Positions 35,734 to 45,821 are shown, counted from the first letter of the stretch. The stretch: 63,702 nucleotides of DNA from Bacteroidaceae bacterium (GCA_030843315.1 JAUUPT010000018.1:1-63702); one strand, 5' to 3'. Notes: generated by a model not told the origin, from the letters alone. Program-made: numbers and translations.

Positions 35734-38700
35734 ATGGCAAAAAATGGCAAGAACAGAGCACTGCTTGCAATGCTCTTATTCCTCGCAGCAGGAATAAATG
35801 CGGCTTATGCATCGGATACGGAGGATACCTCCGGAGCAAGCGGCAAGGCGGCAGAAGTGGTGCTTGGCAGCAATCAGCAAAAAGGCAGGATTACAATCAA
35901 AGGACGTGTTGTAGATGAGAAGCACGAGCCTGTGATCGGAGTAAACATCATTCTGAAAGAAGATAAATCAGTCGGTGCAATAACCGATATTGACGGTAAT
36001 TACACAATTCAAGTACCCTCCAAGGCGTCTATTCTGGAATTCAGCTATATAGGATATGCGTCGCAGGAACAGAAAGTGGGAACACGTGAAGTTATCGACA
36101 TCATTCTGAAAGAAGATGCAACGATGATGGACGAAGTGGTGGTAGTAGGTTTCGGTACGCAGAAGAAAGAATCTGTAGTAGGTTCTATCTCCACCATCCG
36201 ACCGAAGAGCCTTCAGGTAGGAACTTCCCGTTCGCTCAGTAATAATCTGCTGGGACAGCTGTCGGGTGTTATCGGTAGCCAGCGAAGTGGCGAACCCGGA
36301 TATGATGGAGCATCCTTCTTTATCCGTGGTATATCTTCTTTTAACGGAAACAACTCACCGTTGATATTGGTGGATGGTATCGAAAGAAGTTTGGATAACA
36401 TTGACCCGGCGGAAATAGAATCATTTTCTATCTTGAAAGATGCTGCTGCCAGTGCCGTGTATGGAGTACGTGGTGCCAATGGTGTGATTCTGATTAATAC
36501 AAAAAGAGGAAAAGAAGGAAAGCCTTCTGTAGATGTCCGCTTTGAACAAGGTATCACTTTCTTGGGCAAGCTTCCCAAATATGTAGATGCTTACAACTAT
36601 GCAAGTCTGGTAAACGAGATTGCACGGGAAGAAGGGAAAACCACAATGCCCTATTCGCAATCTGATTTGGACAAGTATCGCTCGGGCGAAGACCCTGACT
36701 TGTATCCGAATGTGAACTGGATTGACGAAATCACCAAAGATTACGGATTGAATTCCCGCGTGAACCTGGATGTTTCGGGAGGCAGTCAAAATGTGCGTTA
36801 TAGCCTTATTGCCTCTTACTATAATACAAAAGGTATTTTGGAACGTGATAAAAGCTACGAATGGGATAACTCGGACAAACTGAACCGCTTCAGTCTTCGC
36901 TCCAATGTGGATGTAAACCTTACCAAGACTACGCTGTTGCGTGTGAATATTGGTGGCTATATGCAGGACAACCGGAAGACTGCCGCCAAAAATTCGTTTG
37001 ATGAATCATACGCTACTACAGATGATATTTTTCAATCGGCTTTTGCTACTTCACCTATTGCACATCCTGCACGTTATTCTACAGGTGAGATCCCTGTGGT
37101 TACCAATCGTGTCAATCCGTGGGCATGGCTGACACAAACCGGATATCGCACAGTGAAGGAAAGCAATATCGAAACACTGTTCTCTATTGAACAGGATTTG
37201 GGCAAGTTGGTAAAGGGATTGAAAGTAAAGGGATTGTTCTCTTTTGACCGTTATTCGACAAGTATTGTGAGACGTTCTAAAAATCCGACTTACTATCAGC
37301 CGGCTACAGGCAGGAACCCGGACGGTTCGCTGATTCTGAATGTACAACGCATTGGAAATGAATTTTTGGATTATACGGCCGAAGGAGAATATGGCACAAA
37401 TAGTACTTATACGGAGTTGGCTGCCAACTATTCCAACAGCTTTGGCAAGCATTTGTTGCAGAGTATGTTTATGTTCGATATGCGTAGCTTGGATGAAGGA
37501 GATAAGCAACCTTTCCGATTTATGGGTATTGCGGGACGTTTCTCGTACACATATGATAATAAGTATGTAGGAGAATTCAACTTCGGTTACAACGGTTCGG
37601 AGAACTTTGCCAAAGGCAAGCGTTTCGGTTTCTTCCCTTCTGTGGCTTTAGGCTGGATTATATCGGAAGAAAAGTTTATGGAGCCGGTAAAAAAGGTTAT
37701 CTCTAAATTGAAGATACGCGGTTCTTATGGCTTGGTAGGTAATGACTGTCTTGGACAGACCCGCAAAGACTACCGTTTCCCTTATCTTACTACAATAGAA
37801 GGAACTGATGGATATAAATATGGTCCTGATGGTGACATCGAAATCGGTGGAACGCAGGAAGGTCTGACGGGTTCCAGGAATCTGACCTGGGAGAAGGTGA
37901 AAAAGATGAATATTGGTCTGGAGTTGGGTATTGCCGATGCCGTGAACCTTACAGTGGATTACTTTCAGGATAAGCGCTATGACATTTTTATGAAACGTGT
38001 GAATATTCCTTCTTCGGTAGGATTTATCAACAACCCGTTTGCTAATTTCGGAAAAACAACTAACCGGGGTATCGAACTTTCTTTGGAAGTGAACAAGCAC
38101 GTGAGTAAAGACTTTGACATCATGGCACGCGGTACGTTTACCTATGCAAAGAGCCGGGTGGACGAAATGGACGAACCCATCACTGTGATAGGCACTAATC
38201 GTTCCAGAACCGGACATCCTATCGGACAACTATTCGGATATATCGCCGAAGGACTGTTTACGGATGATGACTTTGCAGATGTGGATAAAGGCATTTTGAA
38301 AGAAGGAGTAGCAGTACCTCAGTTCTCCAATACCATTCGTCCGGGAGACATCAAGTATCGTGATGTAAATGGTGACGGAGTGGTTAATTCGCTGGACGAA
38401 TCTCCTATTGGAGGTACTTGGGATCCGATGTTGGTATATGGATTCGGATTAAACCTTCGATATAAGCAATTGGATTTCGGCTTCTTTTTCCAGGGTAACG
38501 GTGAAACTTACCGTATCATAGGCCAAGGACAGAAAACCTTTATACCCGGTACCGGAGCAGGTGTAGGAGAAGGTAATATTTATAGCAACTATAAAGACCG
38601 CTGGACACCCGAGAACCCACGTCAAGATGTTTTCTGGCCGCGCCTTTCCAGCACCATTAATGAGAATAATGTTCAGCCTTCTACATGGTGGTTGCGTAAT

Positions 38701-38919
38701 ATGAGTGTATTGAGACTAAAGAATGTCGAATTGGGTTATAGCTTCTCTAAAGAGAAATTGCTTCCCAGCTTTATTAGTGGTGCCAGGGTTTTCGTGGCTT
38801 GTTCCAATCCATTTGAGATTACCAAGTTCAAAATGTGGGATCCGGAACTCGATACAAGCACGGGAGCCAAGTATCCAATATCAAGAGTCGTTTCCTTTGG
38901 CTTTAATATCTCTTTCTAA
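35734..38919 (+). CDS. SusC-like TonB-dependent outer-membrane transporter
   Basis: The 1061-residue transporter has a signal sequence (AAYAS), a short linker, a carboxypeptidase-regulatory-like domain (about 50-130: GRVVDEKHEPVIGVNI), TonB-box-like DEVVVVGFG, a plug (LSNNLLGQLSGVIGSQ, then NGVILINTKRG) and a barrel ending SFGFNISF. It forms the import pair of the second locus with the SusD encoded 39 bp downstream. It is clearly distinct from the SusC at 12352, so the two loci likely import different molecules. Confidence 0.93.
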   Translation: MAKNGKNRALLAMLLFLAAGINAAYASDTEDTSGASGKAAEVVLGSNQQKGRITIKGRVVDEKHEPVIGVNIILKEDKSVGAITDIDGNYTIQVPSKASILEFSYIGYASQEQKVGTREVIDIILKEDATMMDEVVVVGFGTQKKESVVGSISTIRPKSLQVGTSRSLSNNLLGQLSGVIGSQRSGEPGYDGASFFIRGISSFNGNNSPLILVDGIERSLDNIDPAEIESFSILKDAAASAVYGVRGANGVILINTKRGKEGKPSVDVRFEQGITFLGKLPKYVDAYNYASLVNEIAREEGKTTMPYSQSDLDKYRSGEDPDLYPNVNWIDEITKDYGLNSRVNLDVSGGSQNVRYSLIASYYNTKGILERDKSYEWDNSDKLNRFSLRSNVDVNLTKTTLLRVNIGGYMQDNRKTAAKNSFDESYATTDDIFQSAFATSPIAHPARYSTGEIPVVTNRVNPWAWLTQTGYRTVKESNIETLFSIEQDLGKLVKGLKVKGLFSFDRYSTSIVRRSKNPTYYQPATGRNPDGSLILNVQRIGNEFLDYTAEGEYGTNSTYTELAANYSNSFGKHLLQSMFMFDMRSLDEGDKQPFRFMGIAGRFSYTYDNKYVGEFNFGYNGSENFAKGKRFGFFPSVALGWIISEEKFMEPVKKVISKLKIRGSYGLVGNDCLGQTRKDYRFPYLTTIEGTDGYKYGPDGDIEIGGTQEGLTGSRNLTWEKVKKMNIGLELGIADAVNLTVDYFQDKRYDIFMKRVNIPSSVGFINNPFANFGKTTNRGIELSLEVNKHVSKDFDIMARGTFTYAKSRVDEMDEPITVIGTNRSRTGHPIGQLFGYIAEGLFTDDDFADVDKGILKEGVAVPQFSNTIRPGDIKYRDVNGDGVVNSLDESPIGGTWDPMLVYGFGLNLRYKQLDFGFFFQGNGETYRIIGQGQKTFIPGTGAGVGEGNIYSNYKDRWTPENPRQDVFWPRLSSTINENNVQPSTWWLRNMSVLRLKNVELGYSFSKEKLLPSFISGARVFVACSNPFEITKFKMWDPELDTSTGAKYPISRVVSFGFNISF

Positions 38920-38958
38920 ATTTAGCGATATATGGTCAGATTACAGAACTATAAAAAC

Positions 38959-40887
38959 ATGAAAAATATGAAATACTTTATATGCTTACTTATTGGTTTG
39001 CTGTCGTTTAGCTCTTGCTCAGACTTTCTGGATAGAGAACCGGACGATATGCTGACTTTGGAGAAAGTTTTTGATAATAAACAAAATACATTGGAATGGT
39101 TAGCAGGCATTTACTCATGTGTGCCTAACACGTATTCTCATTTTATGCAGGAAGGACCGTTAGGCGATGATCTTGCACCTCATGCGGAGTGGACCGGATG
39201 GTTTGCCAACGACATTGTCGGTAAACAAAACGGAAACTGGAATCCCAACTCCGATTACTATAAAAATTATTGGAATACATTGCCTCAGAAGATTCGCCAG
39301 GCACGGATATTCTTGCAGAACGTAAAACCGATTCCAAGTCAGAGTTTGGCAGCTGATGAGGTGGAACGTATGAAGTTGGAGGCGCGTTTTTTGATAGCCT
39401 ATTACTATTCGATATTAGTTGAATTCTATGGTGCCGTGCCCTTTACTACTGAATTGATTGATGCTGATGCATCGCAAGAAGTATTGATGATGAAGCAAGT
39501 GCCCGCGCAGGAAGTTATTCAGTGGGTATCGCAGGAGTTACTGGATGTATCGAAGCAGTTGCCGGCAAACTATACCAACAATGCTTTGTATGGGCGTGCT
39601 ACTTCGTTGATGTGTCTGGCAGTACGTTCACGTATTCTGCTGATGGCGGCATCACCCTTGCTGAATGGAAATAAGGATTATATTAATCATAAGAATCCGG
39701 ACGGAGAAGAGTTGTTGTATGCCGAATATGACGAAAACAGATGGAAAGAAGCGGCCAGAGCTGCCAAAGAATGTATCGACGCGGCACATGCCGCCGGCAA
39801 GAAGCTATATACGGTTTATAATCCAGATGGTACGGTAGATCCGCTGTTGTCTTGCCAAGGCATTCAGTTCAAAAAAGAAACGGAAGGTAATACGGAATTG
39901 TTGTTTATTCGTCCCGATGCAGGTGATTTCGGTGCAATAGACCGTTGGAGTATTCCCAGAAGTGCACCGGGTGCCGGTGCTGTCGGTGTAACTCAGTCGC
40001 TTGTAGACGCATTCTTTATGGAGAACGGTTTGCCTCCCATCTTGGGTTACGAAAACAATGACTATTCAAAACCCATAATCAATGCGGCATCAGGATATTC
40101 TGAAAAGGGTTTCTCTGACATTCCGGAAGTAAGAAATACTCAATGGATAGAGTGTCAGGGGGATGAACATCCGGGGCAAGTGACATTGGCGGGTACTTAT
40201 AATATGTATTGCCATCGTGAGGCTCGTTTTTATACTGCTGTACTGTATAATCGCGCATGGTTCCGCAAAAAAGGAGAAAATGGGGCGGTGACTGAGTTTA
40301 TGAAAGATGAACCTGATGGAGGTATTTCGTTGGATGCACCGAGAAACGGTTATTTGCAGAATAAGTTGGCTCATCCTGAAAGAGACCAAGACCCATGGAC
40401 TTTTCCGTATCGTCCGTCAGTGAATTATCGTTTGGCTGAAGTATATTTGAATTATGCAGAGGCCTTGAATGAATGTGAACCGGGTAATCCAGATATTCTG
40501 GAATATGTAAACAAAATAAGACACCGTGCCGGAATTCCTGAATATGGTGCCGGTGCAGGTATGATACCGGCTCCGCAGGGACAGGATAATGTACGCGAGG
40601 CGATACACCGTGAACGCCGTGTTGAGTTGTGCTGCGAATCAAGTATCCGTTATATGGATATTCGTCGTTTGAAGTTGGGCGAGCAAATTCTGAACCGCGA
40701 TTTCTATGGAATGAATTACTTCGGTACCAAACTGAGTGATGATGAAAACGATCCGGATGCATACTTCGTGCGTACTAAATATCAGACGCGTTCTTTCATG
40801 AAGAAGAATTATTTCTTCCCGATACCGCAGGCACAGATCGATATCAATCCAAACCTGGTGCAGAATCCGTTCTGGGATAAGAAGTAA
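38959..40887 (+). CDS. SusD/RagB-family glycan-binding lipoprotein
   Basis: I use the ATG at 38959 (642 residues) because it puts the lipoprotein signal (LLSFSSC, then SDFLDREPDD) at the very N-terminus; a longer start exists at 38932. The RagB/SusD C-terminal segment YRLAEVYLNYAEALNEC...VNKIRHRAGI and the EAIHRERRVELCCE motif are clear. It is larger than many SusD proteins, with extra loops in the middle. It ends the second locus, and a hairpin terminator follows. Confidence 0.92.
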   Translation: MKNMKYFICLLIGLLSFSSCSDFLDREPDDMLTLEKVFDNKQNTLEWLAGIYSCVPNTYSHFMQEGPLGDDLAPHAEWTGWFANDIVGKQNGNWNPNSDYYKNYWNTLPQKIRQARIFLQNVKPIPSQSLAADEVERMKLEARFLIAYYYSILVEFYGAVPFTTELIDADASQEVLMMKQVPAQEVIQWVSQELLDVSKQLPANYTNNALYGRATSLMCLAVRSRILLMAASPLLNGNKDYINHKNPDGEELLYAEYDENRWKEAARAAKECIDAAHAAGKKLYTVYNPDGTVDPLLSCQGIQFKKETEGNTELLFIRPDAGDFGAIDRWSIPRSAPGAGAVGVTQSLVDAFFMENGLPPILGYENNDYSKPIINAASGYSEKGFSDIPEVRNTQWIECQGDEHPGQVTLAGTYNMYCHREARFYTAVLYNRAWFRKKGENGAVTEFMKDEPDGGISLDAPRNGYLQNKLAHPERDQDPWTFPYRPSVNYRLAEVYLNYAEALNECEPGNPDILEYVNKIRHRAGIPEYGAGAGMIPAPQGQDNVREAIHRERRVELCCESSIRYMDIRRLKLGEQILNRDFYGMNYFGTKLSDDENDPDAYFVRTKYQTRSFMKKNYFFPIPQAQIDINPNLVQNPFWDKK

Positions 40888-40912
40888 AGGTATTAGTTGA
40901 CAGATATATTTT

Positions 40913-40970
40913 GCGGTCACTTTTGTGAATTTCCGGTGTGGAAATTAGCACAGAGGTGACCGCTTTTCTT
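40913..40970 (+). terminator. Long hairpin terminator between convergent genes
   Basis: GCGGTCAC (40913-40920) pairs with GTGACCGC (40956-40963), and the stem extends inward through G-U pairs to the inner hairpin AATTTCC/GGAAATT. TTTTCTTT follows on the plus strand. Confidence 0.8.
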
Positions 40971-40993
40971 TAGTTTTCCTTCCTATCTACGAA

Positions 40994-42853
40994 TTACAGT
41001 TTCTTCTTCAATTCCTTTACCCAAATCTTATATCCTTCTTCATTCAGATGCAGCCCGTCGGTCGTCAGTTCGCGGCGCAATACGTTGTTGCCTTTCTCGG
41101 TGAAGAGGGGGAAGAGATTGATGTATGTGATTTTATGCTCTTTGGCCAATGCTTCCAGTTGGACGTTGATTTCGGGAATCATATCCGTCTTTCCGGTGAG
41201 CTTCTTGTAGCGGTTGAAGCTCTCGTTGAAGGGGAGCAGGCTTTGCAGATAGAGTTTCGTGTCGGGAGACTCGCGCTGAATGCGTTCTATGGTCATGCGA
41301 ATCATGCTGACGATGCTGTCTGCCGTCAGGTCGTGGGAGAGGTCATTGACACCGGCAAGCATGAAGAGTTTTGCCGGATGTCCGGGAAGTATCTGGTGCA
41401 GGCGGTCGTATATGCCCATTACTTCGTCGCCGATGATGCCGCGGTTGCGGATGTTCTTCTTGCCGAGGCGGGCAGACCAGTCGCCACCGCCTTCCGTCAG
41501 GCTGTTGCCCAACATCACGATGTCTTTGCTTGTAATGGCAGGTTCGTCCATGAATTGCACGAAACGCTTGTAGTAGTGCTCGGTGTAGACGCGGGGCGTG
41601 GGACAGATGGCGGCAGCTACGGCATTGGCAACCAGGGAACGCAGGCGGACGGTGCTGTGACCGTCTTCGGGATGCACGGCATTGATGAGGAAGATGACGG
41701 AAGTGTCGTTATCCGGGTCGATGACGATGGAAGTGCCCGTATAGCCGGTGTGACTGTAAGTGTTCGGACTGAAGAGGTCGCCATTGTTGGAGGCGTAGGC
41801 GGTGAAGTTATCCCAGCCGAGGGTACGTCCCAGGGTGGCAGTGGCGCGGGGCACGGTGCGCATGGCTTTCACACCGAGGGGGCTGAGGATGCGGTGGCCG
41901 TTCCATTCGCCGCCGTTCTGTAAGGCGGCGCAGAGCAGGGCGATGTCTTCTGCACAGGAGAATACGCCGGCGTTGCCACTGATGCCGCCGTTCATGATGC
42001 GGGCGAGCGGGTCGTGTACTTGTCCGCAGAGCACTTGTCCGTCGGGTTGCTTCTCGGTGGGGGCGATGAGGCTGTGCCAGTCGCCTTCGGTGAGGCTTGC
42101 CCAGTGGGCGTCTGCGGTGTTTATCCATTTGCCGTCTTTATCGCGCTGGCAGGGCAGGTAGTCGGTGTGGTTCATGCCCAATACGTCGAAGAGGTTCTCA
42201 CGGGCAAAGTCGCGCAGGGACTGTCCGCTGACGGTTTCGATGATGTGTTGCAGGGTGATGAAGTTGAGGCAGCTGTATTGGAAGTCGGTTTGCGGCTTGA
42301 AGTCGCGCGGACAGGTGGCGATGTATTCCATCAGGCCGTCGGGATTGGGGGAACCGTATTGCTTCTCCAGCTCGGCGGTGGGGCCGTAAGGGGGCAGACC
42401 GGAGGTGTGGGTCATCAGGTCGGCGATGCGGATGGTTTTCTTGTCTTTGCCGTCCTCGCTTTCCCAACTCTTGAAGTTGGGGATGTAGAGGCTGACGGGG
42501 TCGAGCATACGGATTTTGCCGCGCTCTGCCAGTATCATGGCGCAGACGGCGGTGGACATGGATTTGCTGCACGACGCCATGTCGAAGATGGTATTTACGG
42601 TCATCGGCTCTGTATTGGGGTAGATGCGTTTGTTTCCGTAGGCTTTCAGGTAAGCCATCTTGCCGTTGCGCACTACGGCGAGCACGGCACCGGGGATGTC
42701 TTTATGGGCGATAGCTGTTTCGATGGCTTCGTCGGCATACATCAGTTTGCGGGAGTCCATTCCCACTTGTTCGGGGGCTACACGCTGCAAGGATTGCGCA
42801 GAGGCAAGTTGCACGCCCAAAAGGAGAAAGAGGAGGAGGTGTAGTGTTTTCAT
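40994..42853 (-). CDS. Serine beta-lactamase-fold hydrolase fused to an SGNH/GDSL hydrolase
   Basis: The 619-residue exported protein (signal ending LASAQ) has two enzymes in one chain. Residues about 25-410 form a class C beta-lactamase/PBP-like domain with SxxK at Ser94-Cys95-Ser96-Lys97, a QYSCLN segment and HTG in YSHTGYTG. Residues about 440-619 form an SGNH hydrolase: VMLGNSLTEGG (block I), AGVNDLSHD (block III) and DGLHLNEEGY (block V). It follows murQ, so cell-wall de-esterification or peptide cleavage is plausible; a secondary esterase role is also possible. A palindromic repeat pair lies just upstream. Confidence 0.88.
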   Translation of the reverse strand: MKTLHLLLFLLLGVQLASAQSLQRVAPEQVGMDSRKLMYADEAIETAIAHKDIPGAVLAVVRNGKMAYLKAYGNKRIYPNTEPMTVNTIFDMASCSKSMSTAVCAMILAERGKIRMLDPVSLYIPNFKSWESEDGKDKKTIRIADLMTHTSGLPPYGPTAELEKQYGSPNPDGLMEYIATCPRDFKPQTDFQYSCLNFITLQHIIETVSGQSLRDFARENLFDVLGMNHTDYLPCQRDKDGKWINTADAHWASLTEGDWHSLIAPTEKQPDGQVLCGQVHDPLARIMNGGISGNAGVFSCAEDIALLCAALQNGGEWNGHRILSPLGVKAMRTVPRATATLGRTLGWDNFTAYASNNGDLFSPNTYSHTGYTGTSIVIDPDNDTSVIFLINAVHPEDGHSTVRLRSLVANAVAAAICPTPRVYTEHYYKRFVQFMDEPAITSKDIVMLGNSLTEGGGDWSARLGKKNIRNRGIIGDEVMGIYDRLHQILPGHPAKLFMLAGVNDLSHDLTADSIVSMIRMTIERIQRESPDTKLYLQSLLPFNESFNRYKKLTGKTDMIPEINVQLEALAKEHKITYINLFPLFTEKGNNVLRRELTTDGLHLNEEGYKIWVKELKKKL

Positions 42854-42868
42854 ATAGGATTGTTTTTA

Positions 42869-42960
42869 ACCCCCCGTCCCCCTAAAGGGGGAGGAGGATA
42901 GTTGTATGATATGCTTCTTAAAAGGGGCTATTCTCCTTCCCCTTTAGGGGGACGGGGGGT
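42869..42960. repeat. Inverted pair of 33-bp palindromic units overlapping the end of murQ
   Basis: Units 42869-42901 and 42928-42960 are inverted copies (31/33 identical), both starting ACCCCCCGTCCCCCTAAAGG at the outer edge and ending ATAG inside, with a 26-bp spacer. The right unit is translated as the murQ C-terminus and its terminal TAG is the murQ stop. The structure is akin to the elements at 46567 and 52458. Confidence 0.85.
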
Positions 42961-43767
42961 GTTATAAGCATCCACTGCCTTCTTCACCGAACCATGCATC
43001 AGCAGCAGGGCTTTTGCCTTGCCGTAGTCCAGTCCGAGTTCTTCGACAATCATGCGGGTACCGCGGTCTACCAGCTTCTTATTGCTAAGTTGCATGTTCA
43101 CCATCTTATTGCCTTTCACGCGTCCCAGTTGTATCATGACGGAGGTGGTGATCATGTTCAGAATCATCTTCTGTCCTGTGCCCGACTTCATGCGCGAACT
43201 GCCGGTAACGTATTCCGGGCCTACAATCATTTCGATGGGTACATCGGCTTCCGCAGCCATCGGAGAGTCCGGGTTGCTGGTGATGCAACCGGTCAGGATG
43301 CCGTGCTCGCGGGCTTCGTGCATGGCGCCGATTACGTATGGAGTGGTGCCCGAGGCAGCGATGCCGATCACGGTATCTTTATCCGTTATGTTCCGTTCCA
43401 TCAGTTCTTCCCAACCGCGTTGCGTATCGTCTTCCGCGTTTTCCACCGGATTGCGCAGGGCAGTGTCGCCTCCGGCTATCAGGCCGATAATCAGCGTGGG
43501 CGGCATACCAAAGGTAGGCGGTATCTCCGAAGCGTCGAGCACACCGAGGCGCCCGCTGGTGCCGGCACCCATGTAGAAGATGCGTCCGCCTTGCTTCATG
43601 CGGGGTACAATTTGGGTTACCAGCTTCTCGATTTGAGGAATTGCTTCCTTTACCGCCAGTGCCACTTTCTGGTCTTCGGTGTTGATGTCTTCCAGTATTT
43701 CACGGACGGACTTCTTTTCCAGGTCGTTGTAGAGCGAGGGCTGCTCTGATATTTTGATGAATGCCAT
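42928..43767 (-). CDS. murQ: N-acetylmuramic acid 6-phosphate etherase
   Basis: MurQ cleaves the lactyl ether of MurNAc 6-phosphate, giving GlcNAc 6-phosphate and D-lactate in the cytoplasm. The SIS-type fold shows MGAGTSGRLGVLDASEIPPTFG, with Glu81 as the catalytic acid/base candidate, PVENAEDD, and AASGTTPYVIGA. The 279-residue chain is normal in size, but the final residues NTPRPPKGEGE and the stop codon come from a palindromic repeat unit (42928-42960), so the native tail was replaced. It follows a sugar kinase gene by 11 bp. Confidence 0.93.
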   Translation of the reverse strand: MAFIKISEQPSLYNDLEKKSVREILEDINTEDQKVALAVKEAIPQIEKLVTQIVPRMKQGGRIFYMGAGTSGRLGVLDASEIPPTFGMPPTLIIGLIAGGDTALRNPVENAEDDTQRGWEELMERNITDKDTVIGIAASGTTPYVIGAMHEAREHGILTGCITSNPDSPMAAEADVPIEMIVGPEYVTGSSRMKSGTGQKMILNMITTSVMIQLGRVKGNKMVNMQLSNKKLVDRGTRMIVEELGLDYGKAKALLLMHGSVKKAVDAYNTPRPPKGEGE

Positions 43768-43778
43768 GTTAATGAGTT

Positions 43779-44615
43779 TTATGCGTGATACTTAATTAAT
43801 CCTTCCATCGGGCTCTTGATGATGTTGCCCAACTGGATTCCTGTTTCTTGTGCCGCCTCTGCCAGAATTTCCTTGTAATGGAAAGCCACAGAGCCGATGA
43901 AATGTACTTTGCTGTGCTGATAATCGTACTGCATGACGTTGCGTTTGAGGAACGCCTTGAAACTGTTCAGCACCAATGTGCGTACGCAAGGTTCGTGCAG
44001 GTTCTGCGCCAGGAAGGGAGAGAGGCTTGCCAGGAAACGGTTGGGGAACGGCTTGCGATAGACACGGTCGATGATGTCCGGGGGCGTCAGATCGAACTGC
44101 TTGAGGAACTTCTCTTTCAGTTCGGGCGTCATCTGGTTCTTGAGGATATCGCCCACCAGCAACTTGCCCAGGCAGGCGCCGCTACCTTCGTCTCCCAGGA
44201 TGAAGCCCAGGGGCGAAACGTTGGTGACGATGTCTTTTCCGTCATAATAGCACGAGTTGGAACCGGTGCCCATAATGCAGGCAATGCCGGGGGTATGTCC
44301 GCAAAGACCGCGGGCGGCAGCCAGCATATCGGTGTTCACTTCTACCTCGCCTTTCACTTTGATGTGCCGGGTGATGGCACGGTGTACCATCGCAATCTTG
44401 TCGGGGAAACCGCATCCCGCACCGTAAAAGTACACGGCATCCAGTTCGTTTGTTTTCAACTGTGGCAATAGTGCTGTTGCTATTTCATTGCTGATTTCTT
44501 CTTCCGACTGAAAGAAAGGGTTTGTGCCTTTCGTAAATATCTGTTGGAGGAGTACTCCATTCTCTACAACACACCAATCGGTCTTTGTAGAGCCACTGTC
44601 TGCTATTAGAATCAT
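43779..44615 (-). CDS. BadF/BcrA-type amino sugar kinase (MurNAc/GlcNAc kinase, MurK-like)
   Basis: The 278-residue kinase has the ASKHA fold: phosphate 1 loop ADSGSTKTDW, phosphate 2 region CIMGTGSNSCYYDG and GDEGSGACLGK, and an adenosine segment FIGSVAF. It resembles N-acetylglucosamine kinases of the BadF/BadG family. Next to murQ and an AmpG-like permease it most likely phosphorylates imported MurNAc (and perhaps GlcNAc) to the 6-phosphate used by MurQ; no PTS is present to do this. Confidence 0.85.
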   Translation of the reverse strand: MILIADSGSTKTDWCVVENGVLLQQIFTKGTNPFFQSEEEISNEIATALLPQLKTNELDAVYFYGAGCGFPDKIAMVHRAITRHIKVKGEVEVNTDMLAAARGLCGHTPGIACIMGTGSNSCYYDGKDIVTNVSPLGFILGDEGSGACLGKLLVGDILKNQMTPELKEKFLKQFDLTPPDIIDRVYRKPFPNRFLASLSPFLAQNLHEPCVRTLVLNSFKAFLKRNVMQYDYQHSKVHFIGSVAFHYKEILAEAAQETGIQLGNIIKSPMEGLIKYHA

Positions 44616-44636
44616 ATCTTTAGTGATTAGTTATCA

Positions 44637-45821
44637 TTATATCTTGATGTATATTTTCCGTTTATACAGTTGGTAGCCGATGCACCAGTTGATAGCGATG
44701 AACAACAAGGCGTATGCCAGCGAGCCGCCGGTTTCGCCGAACATCGGCAGCATGACTATCTTATACAGGAATCCGTGTATGCTGATGCTGCCCTCGGCCC
44801 ACGGGAAATGAACCGCTCCGAACAGGATGCCGAGCACACCACCCAGTACGTACATGAACAGCGGGTTCACGCCGAATGCCTCGAAGAACATGCTCCACTT
44901 CTTGTAGCCCTTCACATCTATAATCCAGATGAGCAATGCCAGGAAGCTGGAAGCCAGTCCGCAAGTGGTGAGCACAAAGGTGGGCGACCATATCTTTTTG
45001 TTGATGGGGCATCCGTAGCTCAGCAAGAAGCCTGAGAAGGTGAGGATGACACCCACCAGGAACAGCGTGATGAGCTGGGAGTTGAGGAAGCTGGCGCGGT
45101 CTTCCGACTTGTTGCCGTCCAGCATCAGTTTGCCTACGCAGAAGCCGAGCAGCACGTGTGCAATGGCGGGGATGGTGCTAAGCAATCCTTCGGGGTCGAT
45201 GCCGTTGTCCTTGTACATGTGTGCAGGGGTAAGGATGGCGCGGTCTACGATGGAAACGATATTAGTATCGTTATAGGCAAAGCCGTTACCGCACAGCAGC
45301 AGGATGAAGTAACCTACTAATAAGGAAGCAATGAGGTAGGGGATATGCTTATGCTTCATGGTCAGCGCAATGATGGAAGTAGCTCCGTAGCACAGGGCAA
45401 GACGCTGCATCACGCCCAGGATGCGCATGCGGTCGAACGTCCAGACAGATGCCCACAGGTTTTCGCCGAAGCTGAGGTCATCCGGGGCGGAAGCCCAATA
45501 ATTGCAGAAGCGCGAGAACCAGCCGATGGCCATTCCGATAAGGAAGATGACAATGGTACGTCTCAGTATCTTCATGGCGGCGGCATGGCTGAACTCGAAA
45601 TTGTATTTCTTCAGGGATATGTATGTGGAGATACCCATGATGAACATAAAGAAGGGGAATACAAGGTCAGTGGGGGTCAGACCGTTCCATTCTGCATGTT
45701 CCAGCGGGGCATAGATATGTCCCCAACTTCCGGGATTGTTTACCATAATCATACCGGCGATGGTGACACCGCGGAGGATGTCGAGTGCCAGAATACGTTT
45801 GTTCATTTTCAGACTGTTCAT
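44637..45821 (-). CDS. HGSNAT/DUF5009-type membrane acyltransferase-like protein
   Basis: About ten membrane helices span 394 residues. N-terminal ALDILRGVTIAGMIMVNNPG and a WNGLTPTDLVFPFFMFIMG segment are typical of heparan-alpha-glucosaminide N-acetyltransferase-like proteins (DUF1624/DUF5009). Such proteins move an acetyl group across the membrane to amino sugars in the lysosomal homologue; NagX-like members occur in amino-sugar loci. Placement between the oxidase and kinase suggests a role with GlcNAc or MurNAc-derived sugars. An alternative start lies five codons in. Confidence 0.8.
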   Translation of the reverse strand: MNSLKMNKRILALDILRGVTIAGMIMVNNPGSWGHIYAPLEHAEWNGLTPTDLVFPFFMFIMGISTYISLKKYNFEFSHAAAMKILRRTIVIFLIGMAIGWFSRFCNYWASAPDDLSFGENLWASVWTFDRMRILGVMQRLALCYGATSIIALTMKHKHIPYLIASLLVGYFILLLCGNGFAYNDTNIVSIVDRAILTPAHMYKDNGIDPEGLLSTIPAIAHVLLGFCVGKLMLDGNKSEDRASFLNSQLITLFLVGVILTFSGFLLSYGCPINKKIWSPTFVLTTCGLASSFLALLIWIIDVKGYKKWSMFFEAFGVNPLFMYVLGGVLGILFGAVHFPWAEGSISIHGFLYKIVMLPMFGETGGSLAYALLFIAINWCIGYQLYKRKIYIKI

